The notes below the pieces were generated by a model that saw only the letters and a list, made by a program, of their open reading frames with translations, was not told the origin of the DNA and ran no database searches. Shown here piece by piece: positions 54,061 to 64,000 of a stretch of DNA of 64,000 nt; the first letter of the stretch is position 1, and each line of letters begins with the position of its first letter. A program made the position numbers and the translations under genes. Origin of the DNA: Xiphydria camelus (Eukaryota > Arthropoda > Insecta > Hymenoptera > Xiphydriidae); the NCBI GenBank assembly GCA_963678675.1, contig OY783193.1, forward strand, positions 999,501 through 1,063,500. Direction: 5' to 3'.

Positions 54061-57000
54061 AGGTCAGGAGTCGGGTGCAGCGTTCCTCGCGCCGCAACAA
54101 CTCGCCGGTGAGTCCTAACCTAGCAGTTTCGTAGACAACACACAACCGAACGGTATAAGGAGCCTATTTCATTCCAGCGACGCGATGGACATTCGCGCGT
54201 GACGATAAAATACGTCGCGTAAAGTTCAGCACTGCTCAACTTCGCGTGATAAAAATATCCGTCGCGTCGCCGCGACGAATTTTCCCAACATCATTCTTCG
54301 CCGCAGCTAATCGGTACGATCCATCGCGCGCGAATATCCATTGCATCGCTAGAATGAAAAAGGTCCCTATAAACCCGATGCGAACTTACGTCGTAATTGA
54401 AATACCCGACGCGTCTTGTGTACGAGTATATTGCCCTGACTTGGCGCAAGCCAAGCAATGAGTCGTGCGTGAACGCACACGAGCGCCGATGGCCAGCGGT
54501 TTTACGCGATTGGTATGATTCTTCAAATCGTTTATCGCCCGAGCCAGTTAGCCGGTCCTCGCAAGTACCGAGCCTTGCCGAACGTATTACGGCCTCGTAA
54601 AAGCTTGCGGTAATATTTTAATACCCCGCTTAATGGCGCACGCAGGTGCGAGCCGAGCAACGCGTACTCTCTCTCTTTACCTGCCACGTTGATGTACCCT
54701 AAGTACTCGTTAATGACCGTGTACGACGGAGCGGGCGAGGTTCCCCCTCTATTTTCATTCAACATTTAGACGTCGCCCTTCCCGTTCGACGACAGCATGT
54801 CGAGTTCTCGATTATTATAACGCGCGGAAAGGGAGAGCCTTATCGCCGGCTGCGCTGTGAAAAACGTAGATGTATCGGGTTTCAATTCGCATCTCATCGG
54901 TCTGACGCGCGACTCTCTCTCCTCTCTCTCTTTCGGCGTGAGATTCTTTCCAATGCAGGACCGTATTTCCACGTGCATGTGTCGCGGCTCCATTGAGTTG
55001 GAACCCGGCAATCTCACCAAATATAACCAGATACTACTGCAAGTATTCTGCCAGTTTTATGCTGTTTTGTGCCACGAAGAAAAACTTTTGTGCCACTATC
55101 GTTTTCGAGATATTTAAGATTGAGTTGGAATCCCCTTTCGCCTCTCTCTCTCCCCTCTCCCTCTCCCCCACTCCCCCCTCTCTCTCTTTCGCAGCTCTTG
55201 CTCACTCCCGTACCGTTAGTTCGGTTCATATCTTAATGAGCCCTTGTCGTTTAAACTTTGCTCACTCCGCTCGGCGGAGCGCAAATCAGCCCCCGAGATC
55301 CTCCTTAAACCCTTTAATTAGCAGCCATAAATTATGGCAATATAGGTTGATAATGCCTTTTGTGGTTAATTTATGTTTCCAACTGTTCTCCCCGCCGCGC
55401 GCGAGATCTCTCTTCGAGCCGGGGGAGCGACTACGCGGTTCTTCGCGAGCGATCTCCCCGTTTTTTTTTTTTCGAAAATTCCAGCCGAATCTCTCGTTCG
55501 AAGCTCTCGGGATCCGCGCGCGTCGCTCCAGTCTCGGGAAATCGTCACTCTCGTGATTCGCCCTCGAGGGAGAGAACTATTTTCGACGACGCTTTTTCGG
55601 AGAGTCACGCAGGCCCCGACTCAACGGAGTGCGTGGAGGTCTTTCTTCTCAAAAAAAAGGACGAGCCCAGCGCGCATGTGTTTGCCTCAGTGCCCACCTG
55701 TTGCAGCAACTACTTTCTTACGTGCTGCACCGAAAACTTAACCATTCCGCGCGAATCATCTTAAATTTCCGAGACCTCGCGTTCCGCTTCGCCTGAGAGT
55801 TCAAGCGGGTGTACAATTAACTGTATTGTATAGCAAATAGGGATAGCGCGGGGGAAACTACGCGTTTGGGCTCTTTCTCTACCTCTCCCTCTCCTTCTCA
55901 CGTTCAATTCGGCCGACCGGATAAAGCGAAGAGACTGAAATATTAGCACGCGACTCGCGCGCGACACTCGAAACTGACTTTAAACTCTAATTCCGCTCTC
56001 GTCTGATTAGCCTGTAACTTGTTAATCTGGGGGTATATACGTGAGTCGCGGGGATGTGGGTCTATGATTTGGTGGAAGGAATTGCTCAGTGACACGGGTT
56101 AATCCGTAAGTCGCATTAAACCACGCTCGGAATGAAGTTACGCGCAGTAGGAATATGTAATATAAATACGAGTGTACGAGGTAATTTTTCAATCGATTAC
56201 GGCGATAAATTGAATGCCATGGGACTGGCTTATAAATTCAAGATAAATTCGAACTTCTCTCAAACCCAGATAGACCTGTATGATCGTCACAACGTTCATA
56301 CGAACTACAATAATGGATCGTTCTAAAGTTTACGTTTTTTGCCGCATTGATTAGAAAAATAGCTATTCTTAAATAAATTGTTAAATTTACACTAAAGTGT
56401 GATTCAAACTAATCGTTGTATTTATCGTAGCGATATATTTGCGAAAAGTTATTCTTATATCGAGTACATATTTAGCATTTTATTTGTAGGTACTATTATT
56501 TTTTAAATCATTTGATATCACAAATATACTTTCTTAAAGACAATTTATTAAGCGCACAACCTTGATGCATTCAATGAGCCAATTGAATTGTACTACCTTG
56601 AGTTGCTGTGCAATTTACGTAAATTTGTCTATTCGGGAAGCTACGATAGACTTCGATAAAATTAAGCCGAATTCTAAAATTTACGTAATCATTATCGCTT
56701 AATCGAAAAAGGAACGGACGAGTTTCTTTCCCCCGCGAATAATTCATCAAAAGAGACGGAAGTAGAATAGATAAGCTGTAACGCAAAAAGTACGCGCGTT
56801 AATAAAACTCATAGCGGACGTAAATCAGACGCGACGTGCGTTTAATTTATGCACACACGAGTACACGCGCGACCGATGTTCCGGCTGCCGCGAAGAGATC
56901 CAACCGCGGATGTGGAGCGCTGCACTTTCCATTCGCCGTTCGCTCAAATCGCGCACCGGCGCTAATTCGCCGTATATAATATTGAAACATCTGGGTTTGG

Positions 57001-57360
57001 TCTCGCGTTATTTATACAGGCAGAGAGACACGGCCGGATAGATGGGTATGGCGGGCGCGGGTAGGGATGGAGCCGGCCGTAGGAGGGGGGGGGGGGGGGC
57101 TCGACGCAGCATTGCGACGCGTCATTGCGTGCGCGTGCATTGATACCGATATTTATGTTCGCCAGTTAATCATGTCAGAGTTTGATTTGTCGTTGGCTTT
57201 TATGGAGGGGAATTAAAACGTTCATTTTGCCACAGACACTCGCCAACAGTGCCATCTAGGCGTGAGTTATTTTCCTGGCAGGAACCTTTTTGCAAAATTA
57301 GCGCTTCCCGCTTTCAGGTGATCGCGCGCGAAATCGTACGTCCACGGTGCACGCGCACAT
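54061..57360. other. Non-coding, with CT-rich tracts, a palindrome and a poly-G run
   Basis: CT-rich sequence occurs at 54910-54932 and 55138-55195. A 15-base palindrome, GCCATAAATTATGGC (55324-55338), sits in an AT-rich island between them. A run of 15 G's lies at 57085-57099. Long plus frames at 54993-55556 and 55360-55764 follow the CT-rich composition (Ser/Leu/Pro/Arg) and are judged spurious. No gene is seen. Confidence 0.5.
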
Positions 57361-57885
57361 ACGGGGTGAATCATTGGATCTGCGATACGGCAAATACGGT
57401 ATACGATTTTGTGGAACTGCAGACAACGAGCGTCATCGTTGATTGGTCGCGGTGAGTAGTTCAGCAGGATTGGCAACTGTCAATGGTAAAAATGTTCAAT
57501 CAGGTAGGTACGCCTGATTCTTACTAGATTTCACTCTACACTGTAAAAAGTTCTGCGGCGTGGACCTATACAGACCACTTTTGGTGTTAAATAACAATGG
57601 CATAAGACCGAATGACACCGGAAGTGGTATATGTATATAGGTCAACACACCGGTGAAATGGTGTTAAAAATGAACGTCACTTTTTTACCGTGTAGGTCTG
57701 GTTAGAATCAGGAGTAGGTACCTACCTCAGTTTAAGAGTTTCATTATTACAGTTGCCGATTCTAATTAACTTCTCCCCTACCCACCACAACCAATCTGCA
57801 ATATTACACTCTACGTCTATAGTTCCATAAGTCGTATACACCATATTTGCTATGTCGCAGATCCAATGATTCACCTTGTAGTTGG
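57361..57885. repeat. Large imperfect palindrome (foldback) of about 525 bp
   Basis: The left arm begins GGGGTGAATCATTGGATCTG (57363) and the right arm ends with its inverted form CAGATCCAATGATTCACCTT (57858-57877). Matching blocks continue inward on both sides: GGTAGGTA, CCTGATTCT, a GTAAAAA block, GACCTATA and ACCACTT. Together they leave a loop of only about 40 bases. The arms have diverged by substitutions and indels. Both arms read VNHWICD.AN.VY outward-to-inward (plus frame at 57366, minus frame at 57873). The transcript of either strand would form a hairpin over 200 bp long. Confidence 0.7.
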
Positions 57886-58454
57886 CGCGCAGTTTATTTT
57901 CAAGCGTCAATTTGCATCCGTCTTTGGTCGGAATTTCGTGGTTGAAAATTTTGCGTTTCTCGATATATCGCGCGCACGGCGAACGTGATAGTTTTCGCTT
58001 TCGCGAGGAGTATTTTTCTTCTCTCCCATACACGGCGAGACGCGCGCGGAAAGAGGAGCGTTTCGCGAGGCGAATATTCTTCCGGTTTTACGACACTGTC
58101 CGGTGTCTCTCGCTCTCGCCGGAAATATGAACCGCAAAGAGGGACTTTGACGAAAGGCTCACGTACCGGCACTATCGTTAATCGAACGAGTAATATACAT
58201 AAAGCTTTATCGCGCCCCATCGTGGAAACTTTGCTGATTGTATCGCGGGACGATAACGGTCCACCCTGTACCGCGCCGCCAATCCCCGAAGAGACTCTGA
58301 TCTATGGAAGGCTACCGCTTCCTCCTTCCTCTCCTTTATCGCTTCCTCCTTTTCTTCGGGGCACTGCAGCCGCGTGTATGCGATGGGATTTGTGTGCTTG
58401 CGTGCGTGTGAATTGGCCCGGTATACCGGGCTCGGGTGAATTCGATCTTCCCAT
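57886..58454. other. Non-coding spacer
   Basis: Moderately CpG-rich DNA between the large foldback and a dispersed repeat. Overlapping frames on both strands (57900-58476) show no recognisable protein. Confidence 0.4.
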
Positions 58455-58800
58455 AAAAAAATATTCGTATTTTTAAATCAAATTTGTAATCTGCATACAT
58501 ATTTGATATCACACGAAAAAGTTGTTCGAAAAAATAATTATTCGCTGAGTTATGAGCGCGTTTCTGTCTACGACAATGTGACGTCATTGAAACGCAAGAG
58601 TCGCACTTATGCCAAGCAACGAGTGCGAAAGAGACAGGCTTGCGATTCGATGACGTAGTTGCATTTCAAAATGTCGCTTTCCAGCTATAAGGCCGGAAAT
58701 GGAAAATGAATAAATATGGGGTAAATCATTTTGTCCGAACTTTTTGAATCTGCAATAAAAAATGTGTGGCAAAACCGAATTTCGAGATCGAATAGCTTGC
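58455..58800 (+). repeat. Dispersed repeat, copy 1
   Basis: It shares with 61225-61830, in the same orientation, a series of blocks in the same order: AAATATT, TTTTTAA.TCAA.TTGTAA, TATTTGATATCACACGAAAAA, TAATTATTCGCTGA, CAACGAGTG, GCATTTCAAAAT and TTTCCAG.T..ATAAGGCC. It contains a perfect CRE (TGACGTCA, near 58579). Family unknown; no terminal repeats are seen. Confidence 0.7.
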
Positions 58801-60020
58801 AAAATGTGATGCGATGATAAATATTGTACATTTTCCCGATGATAATGAAGATCGCGTTTATATTTCCCTCGCGCGTTCCTTTTTTATTTCCTTCACTCGT
58901 CGGTCACTACCGGAAGCTTCACGGCTTCAATCCCACGCATAAACGGGTCAGCACTATCCAACCTCTCTCTCTTTCTCTTCCTCCCGCTCCCCCTTTCCAC
59001 CTCTCTTTCTCGCTCAGAATTTTGAAGAGAAGCCCGGCGAGTAAAAAGTTTTCGAGCGCTTTCCTAAAAACAAAGTTAGCCGTCCGCGGAGAGTCCCTGG
59101 TGGGTCGACAGGCGTCTATCAAGCCGCTCCGCTGGCGCGCACACGTACAACTGGGCGGTGTGTGTGCGGAGAAACACGACGGAGAAGCAAAGAGGAGAAG
59201 CGGTGAAGAGAGAAGGAGCGAGGCTACGGTGACGCGCGCGCGCGGAGGGAGAAGCGTAGGAAAACGAAAGAGAGCGAAAGAGGGGCAAGAGAGGAGAGGA
59301 GCGAATGGAGGCTGACGAGCTTCGGTCTCCTTTCTCACCCTTGGGACCGGTCGGCAGCCGGCATCAGCTCGGTCCGCGCTTCTATCACGTCGGCGGGCGG
59401 ACAGCTCGGAGGCGATTTGTCTTTCATTTCGGGCTAATTTATTGCACTCGGGCAACTCTAGCGCTATTCTCGACTCCGCACCATTCAGCCACGCCCCACC
59501 CAACTAATGTCCCACATAAAACTTGGTATCAGCGATCCTCAAACGGGGATTTACAATCCCTTCAAGCGCCGCTGTCACTATAAATTCTCTTGGGCGACGT
59601 CGATATATCTCCCGCGCGAATACTTCTGTCCCTAATGGATACCCCTGGAACTGGCGAACCGGCAGATCCTACGTAGGTACGAGTCCTGCGATCTCCTTTC
59701 TCTCCACCTCCGCCTCCCCTCGTCGCGGCTCTTCCTCTCGCGTTTCTTCGATTTCTCATTTCACCCCTTCCCCGTCAACCGTTTCTCCTCGTCCCGGACG
59801 GACGTGTACGACGCGAGTGGGGAGTAAGCGGGAGAGAGAGAGAGATTCGCGAGGATCTCGGAGGATACCGTCGATTGTTTGTTTGGTCTTCGCTGACGGA
59901 AGAAATCGGGTGTTTGTTGATACAGGGACGAGCGGCCGGAGGTCGGTTGGACAATGTTGTCGCTCGGAGAGATCGAGGAAGGCTCTCTTGAGGATGTTGG
60001 ATCACCGTGGCTAATATTAG
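58801..60020. other. Purine/pyrimidine-skewed GC-rich stretch
   Basis: CT-rich to about 59020, then GA-rich at 59165-59300 on the same strand, including GCGCGCGCGCG near 59235. Frames of 163-194 codons on both strands mirror this composition and are not believed. The region could be the promoter or 5' UTR of a gene whose coding exons lie outside the window, but no start site can be fixed. Confidence 0.4.
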
Positions 60021-60188
60021 ATAAAAATCTGAATTTTTGTATATATGAGGAGCACAGTTCCAAAACTCGTTTAGTCCATTCGCAGTTTGTCTTATAATCG
60101 CTAAACTATTAGCAATTATAGGACAAACTGCGAATGGACTAAACGAGTTTTGGAACTGTGCTCTTCATATGTACTCTGATTTTTAGTG
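60021..60188. mobile_element. Foldback element with nearly perfect 60-bp arms
   Basis: GAGCACAGTTCCAAAACTCG (from about 60050) continues through TTTAGTCCATTCGCAGTTTGTC to about 60094. The right arm repeats it inverted (GACAAACTGCGAATGGACTA to GAACTGTGCTCTTCATATG, 60122-60170). The inner arms are practically identical; a looser match (AAAAATCTGA / CTGATTTTT) extends outward. The loop is about 25 bases. No coding capacity. The near identity suggests recent origin or selection. Confidence 0.8.
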
Positions 60189-61224
60189 TTAAATTTCGTA
60201 TACGCGAAATTTCAAGGCCTCTTAACGCGCGACCACTTCAATAAGATATTTAATCGTAGACCACGACAGCTTTGCACAGGTGTTATGGCACAACTCATAG
60301 GTACTCGGAGGTTTCAAAAAATGCAAGAATTAAAATAATATTTCATCAGATGAAGCGGAAAAGTTACGAAACTAATCTTTCGGTTTAACATTGTTAATCA
60401 TTTTTCTCACTGTACAGTGCTTGCACTCAGCAGCCCCTCGACATTACCGACCTTCCCAGGCTCTATCGTTCGGCGTGCAAGCTCTGCATTCGCCTGTCGC
60501 GTGTATCCTATACATTCCGCGTGTACACGCGAACGCGGTCGTCCGTCGATGCGGAAATACACAACCATCCACAGCGATCGACACGTTCTACCGCATCGCC
60601 GATACACGTTCGGGCGTACGTACATACGTATACACGTCCACGAGTGCGCGTTTCGGTGCATGCATAAATAGGTCGAGGGTTCGCCGATACAGATGTACGT
60701 ATACCGCGTACGAGCGATACATCGTATACCCCTGCAAACCACACGGACGACCGTGAACACCATCGCGCGCAGTCGTACTTTGCGGCCCCGGCAGGAAATA
60801 GACAACGCAACTTGCGAGGAATTAGCAGGGGAAACACGAACGGCCCAAGACCAGCTTAAAGCGTTGAATCATAACGAGGACTTACGCGGAAAGCCTCGCG
60901 AAGAAGCCTCGGGGCTCTCTCTCTCTCTCTCTCTTCGGGAACCGGGACGGAGTAGGCATTAGACGACTGCTCCATATTCATGTCGTTCGACTGTAAAAAT
61001 GCGAAACTCGGAGACCCCGTTCTTTCCCGAATCTCACTTGGTTCGATCCTGTAGCTTTGCTCCTCTTAGCCTCGTTACTGCGTGGAGTCTCCGATCGTGT
61101 CGCGATTCGGCTTGGTGCTTTTTTCCTCGCGGGAGCGTTGGAGTTTTGCGACGAAGTCGCTCTAGGTCTTCGACGTAGGGTCATTCCGGGAGGTGCAATG
61201 TGAATCGCGCGGAATTCGATTATT
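60189..61224. other. Non-coding, alternating purine-pyrimidine and CT tracts
   Basis: Around 60520-60730 the DNA is rich in CGTAYACG-type steps. A (CT)n tract lies at about 60917-60935. Frames of up to 132 codons on both strands are Arg/Tyr/Cys-rich shadows of this composition. No gene is seen. Confidence 0.45.
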
Positions 61225-61830
61225 GCGTTAAAAAATATTGATACTTTTTAATTCAATTTGTAAGCCACATATTCGATGTCACACGAAAAAGAAAATGTTC
61301 GAAAAATTAATTATTCGCTGAATTACGAGTGCGTTTCTCTCTACTTTATTTATTATGACGCCATGGAAAAGCCATGAGAGATGCACTTGCATTGAAAAAA
61401 AATGTAATTGTTTCAAGTAGATATTCACTCTTTTAACCCTGCGTTAGTCTGGTGAAACAATGTAATGTGAAAATCACATGTAGTTGGGGTCTGTTAGACC
61501 CCAGCAGACTAACGGAGGGTTAAACTTCAATTTGGTTGCTTCGACTCTGTTTATTTTTCCTCACGCTCTTATGGCATTGAAGCGATCGTATCGCGAGGTC
61601 CGCCGTATTAAACTTCACCGATGGTTGGAAGAATCAAATTTTGTTCTCAGTGTACCAAACAACGAGTGAGAGGAAGATACACTTACAATACTACGATGCA
61701 TGCCGCATTTCAAAATATCGATTTCCAGTTTAGATAAGGCCAAAAATGAAAAGTGAAAAAATAGGGGGCAAATAATTTTATTCGCATTTTTTAAATTTAC
61801 AATACGAAAAAAAATAGTGAGAGAACCGAG
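61225..61830 (+). repeat. Dispersed repeat, copy 2, interrupted
   Basis: Second copy of the 58455-58800 repeat, in direct orientation 2.8 kb away. It is longer because roughly 290 bp of extra sequence lies inside it, including a TTAA-flanked MITE at 61437-61519. Shared blocks include TTCAATTTGTAA, TATTCGATGTCACACGAAAAA, TTATTCGCTGAATTACGAGTGCG and GCATTTCAAAATATCGATTTCC (each given here in parts of the common order). Confidence 0.7.
61437..61519. mobile_element. piggyBac-type MITE, 83 bp
   Basis: It is flanked by TTAA on both sides (61433-61436 and 61520-61523), the piggyBac target site. The ends are CCCTGCGTTAGTCTG and its near complement CAGACTAACGGAGGG, with a subterminal palindrome TGGGGTCTGTTAGACCCCA. 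It is non-coding and would depend on a transposase from elsewhere. It interrupts copy 2 of the dispersed repeat. Confidence 0.85.
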
Positions 61831-62380
61831 TTACCGTGTTACATCGATTTTTTTCTTATCATTACCACATTATAAAATGCGATTACGAAGTAGCGGGATA
61901 ATTGCATCAAGAAGAGAGGAGAGACGAGAGGAGTTTGGCGAGGAGAGAAAAAGAGCAAGAGAAGAGAGATAATTGCGGCGACGCCGTGCTAAACTCCCAT
62001 TACGCGGCATCTTATTGGCCTTGATGCGTTATTAGACGATAATTAGGTACGGCTACGCGCTTTTACTTTTATTAACCGCGGCGGCTAACGCGCCTTCCTA
62101 TTACGATAACAACTAATACGGGCTAATGCGGTTTTTCTGTCTCCGCTCGGCGAATTATAATTGCCAGACCGAGAAAACGCATTCCGCTCTACACATACAT
62201 AGATACATTTACTCGCATCCGATTCCGTAGCGAAACCTACGATATCATGCCCCTGCAATCGTCGTCGCAAGCAGGTATTACAAAGTGGCGATAAATTCAG
62301 CAGGAAATACACACTGGATGTCGAATCCCGCGAAATACAAACTTTCAATTTATACAGAGAAAAGTTTATGATAACCACAC
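61831..62380. other. Non-coding, GA-rich then AT-rich
   Basis: A GA-rich tract (about 61910-61970) is followed by an AT-rich block with several ATTA/TAAT cores (62010-62120). No gene or repeat is recognised. Confidence 0.4.
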
Positions 62381-62800
62381 TCACAATCCACGTGGTAAGA
62401 TTGAAAGCTTGCGGCATATGACGTTCAGTACCATAAATCGCATATCCCGAAGAAAAGTGTAATATATAAGTCAAAATTTTTCCCTTTTCGGTTCTCTCGC
62501 GAAATAAAATAGTAAAACTGACTAAATAGTAAATAGTGAAACTAAACTAAATAGTAAAACTGACTTTATTACAGTTTTCCACGAGGCAAGCCTACTAGAT
62601 TTGGTATTCATTTCGCGAGAAAACCGAAAAGGGAAAAATTTTGACTTACATATTACACTTTTCTTCGGGATGTGCGAAATATTTCGATATCTACCATAAG
62701 TATAGCAAATATGGCAATACTTGTGGTAGATATCGACATAACTATATGGTGCCAAACCGTCACATGCCGCAGTGATTCAATCTTACCACGTGGATTGTGT
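62381..62800. repeat. Long inverted repeat with ~130-bp arms and an inserted hairpin
   Basis: The left arm (62381-62513: TCACAATCCACGTGGTAAGA ... CTTTTCGGTTCTCTCGCGAAAT) is mirrored by the right arm (about 62606-62800: ATTTCGCGAGAAAACCGAAA ... TCTTACCACGTGGATTGTG). The spacer of about 90 bp has internal repeats of ACTAAATAGTAAA. The right arm is interrupted by about 60 bp that itself folds into a hairpin (62685-62735). Confidence 0.8.
62685..62735. repeat. 51-bp hairpin inside the right arm
   Basis: CGATATCTACCATAAGTAT and ATACTTGTGGTAGATATCG pair at 18 of 19 positions, with the remaining one able to form a G-U pair in RNA, around a 13-base loop. The left arm of the enclosing inverted repeat lacks it, so it was inserted after the arms formed, or lost from one arm. 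Confidence 0.75.
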
Positions 62801-64000
62801 AACTGATTACCAAAAATATTTCTCCGCGTGGAGGACCAATCTCGATAAAAAAAATAGAACGAGTCGCTCTCCTTCAACCTTCCCAACTTTTTCCCGGGCG
62901 ATCGACGCTCGATCGAAAAGCCAGCCGCACACGCGTTGTCCAACGCGAAGCGCGTGAGTTAGTCAGCCCCTCGCTCTCTACTCGCGCGCGGCGCTGTAAC
63001 AATTATTAACCTGATTGCGATTGCACCTGATCGTACACGCGGAATAACGCAGGAGCGGCATCGAAGGGACACCCCGCGCCACTCGTGCCTACCGTTTAAT
63101 CCTGGCGCGCACGGCCACCCCCGCGCGCCGCTTCGTATTCGGGATTTTGGAATCGGGGATACGGCGCGGGGATACGCGAGCGCGCTCATGTACAACAAAT
63201 CAATTCGCTCCCTGCAGATAGGCTACTCGGATCTCCCTCTCGCCCTCCCCCCCTCACGGCTCTCTACGAGCCTTTATATCGGCGCTAACGCAGGGACCCA
63301 CGGCCCGTGGCACTGCACGCGTGTTGTGTTTTACTAAACGGTTAATTGCATTGCCAATAACAGATAATGCAACAATCAATGATTTAGGTGCACAAGCGCG
63401 CGCGCGCGCGCGCTTGCTGCTCGCCAATGACGCCGCTCTCTACCGCCTCTAATTTAAACAGTCCCGGCAGGTTCGGCGCACAGATTATTTCGACGATTAT
63501 AATTGGGCCGCGGAGGGGGGAGGGGTGCGCTAACGCCGCTCGACGGACGAGCGGTGCCGGTCTTGAACGCCGTATACAATGTTGCGCGACGACAATTTTT
63601 ACGCGGGAAAATGTATGTCGCGTTGCTTATCGTGAAACGGGTAGGGGAGGCCGAGGCGAGTTGAGATGCGCGAAATTGGCCCCTCGTCTCCGTTACTTTC
63701 CAGGTAAACGAGGGGCCAGCTCCGAGGATGGCCTCCCGTTGTCGACACATTCGTCACGTCTCTTCATAATATCAGTCGAGGAATCGCTTCGTTTCTTCAG
63801 GTGTTATCGATACTTTCGACATTTTTGACGGCGGTACCATAGCGAGGGAGAAAAAAATGGAGGAATTATTCGGGTGCAACAGCCTCTCGGTGAGATAATT
63901 TACACTCCCTCCTCGCCGTTACACCCGCTCGTGCGCGCGGCACGCGAAAAGAGTGCTAGAGCTACGGTGGGGAGAGAGGGACGAGAAGTCTGAAGTTGCG
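62801..64000. other. GC-rich non-coding end of the window
   Basis: No supported gene. An alternating (GC)n run lies at 63396-63413, of a type able to adopt Z-DNA. A stretch with homeodomain-like AAT/ATTA cores precedes it (63335-63390). Frames on both strands (63388-63828, 63454-63750) are Arg/Ala/Pro-rich and not convincing. Confidence 0.4.

Noticed and set aside
58824..59503. 163- and 194-codon frames on opposite strands
   Set aside because: Both reflect the GA/CT skew and CpG content; no domain, start context or splicing.

Overview
The window is nuclear DNA from an insect, most likely a hymenopteran and possibly an ant. The reasons are spliced genes with GT-AG introns, insect-type Ack, Tret1 and TRMT10C proteins, long AT-rich and CpG-containing intergenic DNA, and scattered mariner, Harbinger and piggyBac remnants. 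The species cannot be named from the sequence. Most of the 64 kb is non-coding, and the longest unspliced reading frames outside the genes (for example 11846-12625 and 17718-18557) look like chance. The ORF starts supplied with the window include TTG and GTG codons, so I re-derived the starts and exon joins by hand from splice sites and reading phase.

Layout. 1-1 kb: the last two exons of an unrecognised plus-strand gene. 1-16 kb: intergenic, with an internally deleted mariner (6788-7467), a small hairpin and a TATA/Inr promoter near 16.05 kb. 19.2-21.0 kb: a trehalose/sugar transporter (Tret1-like, plus). 22.5-23.4 kb: mitoribosomal protein mS38 (minus), convergent with Tret1. 23.5-24.5 kb: a doubtful two-exon minus gene. 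24.6-26.8 kb: Harbinger and piggyBac remnants. 27-32.6 kb: Ack non-receptor tyrosine kinase (plus). 35.2-43.1 kb: an unrecognised four-exon gene with a 6.7 kb intron. 44.0-45.3 kb: a damaged coiled-coil gene (minus). 45.8-47.2 kb: TRMT10C (plus), convergent with FBXL4 (47.7-50.3 kb, minus). 50.9-51.9 kb: TRAP-gamma/SSR3 (minus). 52.7-64 kb: no gene I can support, but a dense set of repeats: three diverged ~480-bp tandem units, several large foldbacks, one dispersed repeat present twice, and a piggyBac-type MITE nested in one copy.

Functionally, three genes point to mitochondria: mS38 (small ribosomal subunit), TRMT10C (mitochondrial RNase P / tRNA methylation) and FBXL4 (mitochondrial F-box protein). 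Tret1 handles sugar transport, SSR3 belongs to the ER translocon and Ack is a signalling kinase. Nothing shows that they act as one system. I did not find a clear new biological system. The strongest items for a second look are the large foldbacks, the diverged tandem array, the unrecognised 236-residue protein, the decayed coiled-coil gene and the back-to-back poly(A) signals between convergent genes.
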